From NCBI RefSeq assembly GCF_029688625.1, contig NZ_JARULC010000001.1:930001-994000 (forward strand): a DNA stretch of 64,000 bases, read 5' to 3'. Below, in pieces: positions 60,196 to 64,000 of the stretch. A model generated the notes under the pieces. That model saw only the letters and a program-made list of their open reading frames with translations, made no database searches and was not told where the DNA came from. The position numbers and the translations under genes were made by a program. The first letter of the stretch is position 1; each line of letters starts with the position of its first letter. Source of the DNA: Qipengyuania marincola. Lineage in GTDB: Bacteria > Pseudomonadota > Alphaproteobacteria > Sphingomonadales > Sphingomonadaceae.

Positions 60196-60806
60196 GCCGG
60201 CACCTTGGCTGCGATGCCGCAAACCGCGAGGAAGTTCGCAAGCAACGCGTGGCCGTGCTCTGTAGCAATGCTCTCCGGATGGAATTGCACCCCGTGGATC
60301 GGCAATTCTTTGTGCCGAAGCCCCATGATGCTCGTACCGTCGAGCCCCGGCGTGCTACTCGTGGCATTGACCTCGAGGCAGTCGGGTATGTTCTCGACGA
60401 TCAGCGAATGATAGCGTGTCGCGGTAAAGGGCGAGGGCAAACCCGCAAAAACGCCGGTGCCGTCGTGTTCGACTGCCGAGGTCTTGCCATGCATCAATCC
60501 GCCACGGGAGACCTTGCCGCCAAAATGCTGGCCGATCGCTTGGTGCCCGAGGCAAACGCCCAGCAACGGGCGTGCTCCTTCAGCGCAGGCGGCGACGAGA
60601 TCGAGACTGATGCCCGCTTCATTGGGCGTGCAGGGGCCGGGCGAGATCAAAACGCCGGCAACGTCGCGCGCCATTGCCTCCCCTACGGATAGCGCATCGT
60701 TGCGCACCACTTCCACTTCCGCACCGAGTTCCATGAGATAATGGACCAGGTTGAAGGTGAAGCTGTCGTAATTATCGATTACGAGGATGGATCGGTTGTC
60801 GGTCAT
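60192..60806 (-). CDS. trpG: Anthranilate synthase component II (glutamine amidotransferase)
   Basis: 204-residue class I glutaminase that supplies ammonia to TrpE. Nucleophile Cys85 in [10 protein letters not shown] and the His176/Glu178 pair in VQFHPESIA complete the triad; [15 protein letters not shown] is the oxyanion-side signature. It is 59 bases downstream of pip, probably within the same transcript as trpE. Confidence 0.97.
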   Translation of the reverse strand: MTDNRSILVIDNYDSFTFNLVHYLMELGAEVEVVRNDALSVGEAMARDVAGVLISPGPCTPNEAGISLDLVAACAEGARPLLGVCLGHQAIGQHFGGKVSRGGLMHGKTSAVEHDGTGVFAGLPSPFTATRYHSLIVENIPDCLEVNATSSTPGLDGTSIMGLRHKELPIHGVQFHPESIATEHGHALLANFLAVCGIAAKVPA

Positions 60807-60865
60807 TCGTCCGGATCAATGGCGTCGAAAAGCCAGGCTTTCAAGGAAGTCGGATTGATGTGACG

Positions 60866-61828
60866 TCACGCCTGCTTGCCAGCGAAATGGTCTGTCGCCC
60901 GCACAAGCCCGTCGACAATCCCTGGCTCGGCGGCCGAATGGCCGGCATCGGGCACGATCCACAGATCGGCATTCGGCCAGGCTTTCCTGAGCGCCCATGC
61001 TGATGTGGGTGGCGTGCAAATATCGTGGCGTCCCTGCACGATAATGCCCGGCAGATGAGATATCGTCCCGACATTGGCGAGCAATTGCGCTTCTTTCAGG
61101 AAGAAATCCTCAAGAAAGAATTTCGCGCAAATCCGCGCGAAAGGCACTGCTTTTTCCGGATTGGCAAAGCTGTCGAGCAATGCGGCATCTGGCAGAAGGG
61201 TGGCGACATTGCCCTCCCACAGTGACCATTCGCGTGCCGCGGCGAGGCGAGTTTCCTCGTCCGGGCTGGTGAGCCGTTTGTAATAGGCGCGCACCAGGTC
61301 GCTGCGCTCTGCCTCGGGAATGAGGCCGGTGAAATCGTCCCACTGCTCGGCCATGATCTCGCTGGCACCATAGCTGTAGAGCCAGTGCTTTTCCGTCTGG
61401 CGAGCGAGGAATACGCCGCGCAGGATTATTTCGCTCACTCTGCCTGGATGGGTTTGGGCATAGGCAAGCGCGAGGGTTGCGCCCCAACTCCCGCCGAACA
61501 CCTGCCACGTCTCGTGCCCGCACATCTCGCGCAGTCGCTCTATATCGGCGACGATGCGCCAGGTATCGTTGTTCTCGATTTCCGCGAAAGGTAGAGACTT
61601 TCCGCAGCCGCGCTGGTCGAAAAGCAAGACGTCATAGAGATCCGGATCCCACTGGCGGCGATGATCGGGCGACATGCCGCCACCGGGGCCGCCGTGGAGA
61701 AAGACTGCCGGCTTGGCACCCTTCGTACCGACACGCTCGTAATAGAGCGAATGCCCTTCGCCGACGTCGAGCATGCCGGTCTCATACGGCGTGATTTCGG
61801 GATAGAGCGTGCGGCGTTCTTCGGTCAT
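60866..61828 (-). CDS. pip: Prolyl iminopeptidase
   Basis: 320-residue alpha/beta-hydrolase of peptidase family S33. VFLHGGPGGG is the oxyanion loop, LLFDQRGCGKS the family mark, nucleophile Ser114 in GGSWGATLAL, and the catalytic Asp and His appear in QGRHDICTP and DAGHSAAEPG. It removes N-terminal proline from peptides in the cytoplasm. Its start overlaps the stop of the glycosidase-like lipoprotein by four bases. Confidence 0.94.
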   Translation of the reverse strand: MTEERRTLYPEITPYETGMLDVGEGHSLYYERVGTKGAKPAVFLHGGPGGGMSPDHRRQWDPDLYDVLLFDQRGCGKSLPFAEIENNDTWRIVADIERLREMCGHETWQVFGGSWGATLALAYAQTHPGRVSEIILRGVFLARQTEKHWLYSYGASEIMAEQWDDFTGLIPEAERSDLVRAYYKRLTSPDEETRLAAAREWSLWEGNVATLLPDAALLDSFANPEKAVPFARICAKFFLEDFFLKEAQLLANVGTISHLPGIIVQGRHDICTPPTSAWALRKAWPNADLWIVPDAGHSAAEPGIVDGLVRATDHFAGKQA

Positions 61829-62670
61829 TCGGTGTCCTTGCGGGTGACGACGACAATCGGGCCGATCGGCGCGCCACTATCGAGCCTGTCGGTTGCGGGG
61901 TTCCACAGCTGCGAAACATTGCCATCGAGGAACAGGGCGTTGGGAACATCGAGTTCGTCCCGATAAAAACGGGCCAGCTTGCCGAACGATATTGGCGCGT
62001 TCGAAATAACGAAATGCGCGCGTCCTTCCGCATCGACGCCGACGGCATTGCGGACCAGTCGCGACGGCCCATCGCGGGTGATTTCAGGGTGCAGCGCGCC
62101 ATCGATGACGAGCATGGGCCCGGACTGCGTGCCGAATTCCGGGCGCTCGCTGACATTTGCGAGAAAGCTTTCGGTGGTGCGCACGCTCCACTCGCCACCC
62201 GACCCATAGAAGACCCCGTTCGGCTTGAGGTGGAAATTGCCTTCGCCGTCAGCGGTGTTCAGCGTTTGCAAGCGCTGGGAAGCCTCTACGAAGTAGCCGA
62301 TCGGCTTGCCGTCGTCATCGAACATGCCGGCGTTCATTGCGAATGCGACTTCGCCGCTGCCGCGCTGGCGCGCTAGCGCTTCGAGGCTGCGGTAGGGCGC
62401 CTCGCCAGACGGACCCAGATCCATGCTGATCCTGTGTCGTACCGGTGTGGCGAGGCAGTGGGTTAGCGGCGTATCCTCGAAGATGATGGAGCGGCAGGCG
62501 CTTTCGACCGAGCTCGCTACGGTCGCGGTCTCTTCGGGCGAGGGTGCGGCGCTGGGCTGGGCCGCCTGGCCGTTCCCGTCGATCCGCGCCCGGACGACCG
62601 GCTCGCCGGCAGGCTGCTGCTCGCAGGAAGGGAGCAGCGTCAGCGCAAGAAAGGCGCACAGGACTCTCAT
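61825..62670 (-). CDS. Phosphodiester-glycosidase-like lipoprotein (DUF2233/NAGPA)
   Basis: 281 residues. Lipoprotein signal RVLCAFLALTLLPSCEQ (lipid site in LPSC), a disordered linker, then the NAGPA/DUF2233 fold: VAFAMNAGMFDDDGKPIGYFVE, NGVFYG, TQSGPMLVIDG, RNAVGVDAEGRAHFVIS and ALFLDGNVSQLW. The fold includes the human N-acetylglucosamine-1-phosphodiester glycosidase; bacterial substrates are mostly unknown, with envelope glycans likely. Start overlaps trpE stop (ATGA), and pip overlaps its stop. Confidence 0.85.
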   Translation of the reverse strand: MRVLCAFLALTLLPSCEQQPAGEPVVRARIDGNGQAAQPSAAPSPEETATVASSVESACRSIIFEDTPLTHCLATPVRHRISMDLGPSGEAPYRSLEALARQRGSGEVAFAMNAGMFDDDGKPIGYFVEASQRLQTLNTADGEGNFHLKPNGVFYGSGGEWSVRTTESFLANVSERPEFGTQSGPMLVIDGALHPEITRDGPSRLVRNAVGVDAEGRAHFVISNAPISFGKLARFYRDELDVPNALFLDGNVSQLWNPATDRLDSGAPIGPIVVVTRKDTE

Positions 62671-64000
62671 TGGCCATATCCCGACTGTCGCGAGATCCTG
62701 ACGGCTTCCTGGGCGGCCGCCAGCAGGGCACCTGCCTTGGCCTCGCATTCGCGCTGCTCGTAATCGGGATCGCTGTCTGCCACGATGCCAGCCCCGGCCT
62801 GCACATGCATGATACCGTCCTTCACGATGGCGGTGCGCAGGACGATGCAGCTGTCGACTGAACCGTCCGGGGCGAAATATCCGACGCCGCCGGCATATGG
62901 CCCGCGCGTGGCAGGTTCGAGTTCGGCAATGATCTCGCATGCGCGGATTTTCGGGGCGCCACTGACCGTGCCCGCCGGGAAACCCGCGAACAGGGCATCG
63001 AGGGCGTCTTTGCCCGGATCGAGCTGCCCTATCACATTGCTGACGATATGCATGACATGACTGTACCGTTCGACGGTGAAACTATCGGTGACGGCGACGC
63101 TGCCCGACACTGCGACGCGTCCGACATCGTTGCGCCCAAGATCAAGCAGCATCAAGTGCTCGGCACACTCCTTGGGGTCCGCCAGAAGGGATTTCTCGGC
63201 GAGCCGATCCGCATCCGGCGAAGCACCGCGAGGTCGCGTGCCCGCGATCGGACGAATGGTAACCTCGCCATCGCGCACGCGGACGAGAATCTCCGGACTG
63301 GAGCCCACCACAGCGAAGCCCGGAAGGTCGAGAAAATACAGGAAAGGCGAAGGATTTACGCGCCGCAAGGAGCGATAGAGTGCCATCGCTGGCAGCGAAA
63401 ACGGACTGGTGAACCGCTGGGACAGAACGACCTGGAAGATGTCTCCGGCAGCGATATAGTCCTTCGCCTTCGCGACCATTGCGCGGTAATCATCCTTGGC
63501 GATGCACGAGGTCAGCTCAGGCTCCGGTCCCTCGAGCTGCTGCTCGGGTTGCCGGCCAAGCGGCTGCGCCAATCTGCTGAGAGCCGCGTCGATCCGTTCG
63601 GACGCAACCTCAATTCGCATGCCCGGCCAGACGGGCGCGACGCAGAACAGCGTATCGCCGAGCCGATCGAATACGAGGACGACCGTCGGGCGGACGAACA
63701 GCATGTCTGGCAGAGCCAATTCGGCGGCGGGCGCCCGGGGCAATTTCTCAACCAGGCCGATCGTTTCGTATCCGAAATAGCCGACCAGGCAGGCGAGAGC
63801 CGGCGGCAATTCTGGCGGCGTTTTGCAGCGGCATGATTTGGCGAGGTCGCGCAGGGCGTCGAGCGCATTGCCGCTATAGGATTCGAATGCCGCGCGCTCC
63901 TCGCGCCAGCTGCGGTTTATCTCGGCTTTTTCGCCGCTTGCGCGGAATACCAGGTCCGGGTCGATACCGATCAGGCTGTAGCGACCGCGCGTCTCTCCGC
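62667..64000 (-). CDS. trpE: Anthranilate synthase component I, 5' end beyond window
   Basis: Open to the right edge: about 444 residues are present starting GETRGRYSLIGIDPD, and the N-terminus lies outside. The chorismate-binding core is complete: GYFGYETIGLVE, KDDYRAMVAKAKDYIAAGDIFQVVLSQRF, PIAGTRPRG, DPKECAEHLMLLDLGRNDVGRV, FAGFPAGTVSGAPKIRACEII and QAGAGIVADSDPDYE. It makes anthranilate from chorismate with ammonia from TrpG, and is feedback-inhibited by tryptophan in the family (the LIGIDP/LLS region lies at the edge). First visible gene of the minus-strand trp run. Confidence 0.96.
   Translation of the reverse strand, partial: GETRGRYSLIGIDPDLVFRASGEKAEINRSWREERAAFESYSGNALDALRDLAKSCRCKTPPELPPALACLVGYFGYETIGLVEKLPRAPAAELALPDMLFVRPTVVLVFDRLGDTLFCVAPVWPGMRIEVASERIDAALSRLAQPLGRQPEQQLEGPEPELTSCIAKDDYRAMVAKAKDYIAAGDIFQVVLSQRFTSPFSLPAMALYRSLRRVNPSPFLYFLDLPGFAVVGSSPEILVRVRDGEVTIRPIAGTRPRGASPDADRLAEKSLLADPKECAEHLMLLDLGRNDVGRVAVSGSVAVTDSFTVERYSHVMHIVSNVIGQLDPGKDALDALFAGFPAGTVSGAPKIRACEIIAELEPATRGPYAGGVGYFAPDGSVDSCIVLRTAIVKDGIMHVQAGAGIVADSDPDYEQRECEAKAGALLAAAQEAVRISRQSGYGQ

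Noticed and set aside
1..64000. CRISPR arrays, prophage, insertion sequences, tRNA or rRNA genes
   Set aside because: No direct repeat-spacer pattern, transposase, integrase or tRNA cloverleaf was seen on either strand by eye.

Overview
The window reads as chromosomal DNA of an alphaproteobacterium of the order Sphingomonadales, most likely an Erythrobacter/Qipengyuania/Altererythrobacter-type member of the Erythrobacteraceae. Support: high and even GC content, dense ATGA/GTGA-coupled operons, an exosortase-A exopolysaccharide locus, an alphaproteobacterial LexA box (GAAC-N7-GAAC) in front of lexA, RNase E and RNase J together, a DUF1467 gene beside rnj, a large TipN-like coiled-coil protein, and the order gltA-gltX-comEC-lexA-trpCDG. 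No tRNA, rRNA, insertion sequence, prophage or CRISPR array was seen.

Layout. 1-4 kb: end of an exosortase A (PEP-CTERM/EPS) locus: sugar transferase (5' end outside the window), xrtA without the expected EpsI domain, and the XrtA-associated amidotransferase. 4-11 kb: sdhB, a hotdog thioesterase and zapE on the minus strand; a short-chain dehydrogenase; a secreted serralysin-type metalloprotease; an orphan ATP-grasp ligase; a methyltransferase. 11-19 kb: rne facing a cell-wall set (N-acetylmuramoyl-L-alanine amidase, PBP1A), then prfB. 19-27 kb: a lipoprotein-like methyltransferase, a nitronate-monooxygenase-like flavoprotein with extra cysteines, GNAT, NTF2-like, 2-hydroxyacid dehydrogenase, SH3 protein, lipoprotein, thiolase and an aldehyde dehydrogenase.

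27-43 kb: a complete 14-subunit NADH:quinone oxidoreductase (complex I) operon nuoABCDEFGHIJKLMN, followed by translationally coupled birA, coaX, rnj and a DUF1467 gene. Four extra small genes are woven into the nuo operon with start/stop overlaps: a lipoprotein between nuoC and nuoD, a 60-residue membrane protein between nuoD and nuoE, and two tiny membrane proteins (57 and 47 residues) between nuoE and nuoF.

46-52.5 kb: the least ordinary part. An 878-residue membrane-anchored coiled-coil protein with TipN-like architecture diverges from a three-gene operon encoding a nucleotidyltransferase-like/membrane fusion with a degenerate CDP-alcohol phosphotransferase motif, an uncharacterised helical protein, and a PdhS-like histidine kinase whose phospho-accepting histidine is replaced by proline. 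The arrangement suggests, but does not prove, an uncharacterised polarity or cell-cycle signalling module.

52.5-64 kb: gltA, gltX, comEC, lexA and the tryptophan genes trpC, trpD, trpG and trpE (5' end outside the window). A glycosidase-like lipoprotein and a prolyl iminopeptidase sit between trpE and trpG. moaC and moeA, which I recall lying between trpC and lexA in related genomes, are absent here. Together the genes cover respiration (complex I, SdhB, citrate synthase), envelope assembly, RNA decay, the SOS response and tryptophan synthesis.
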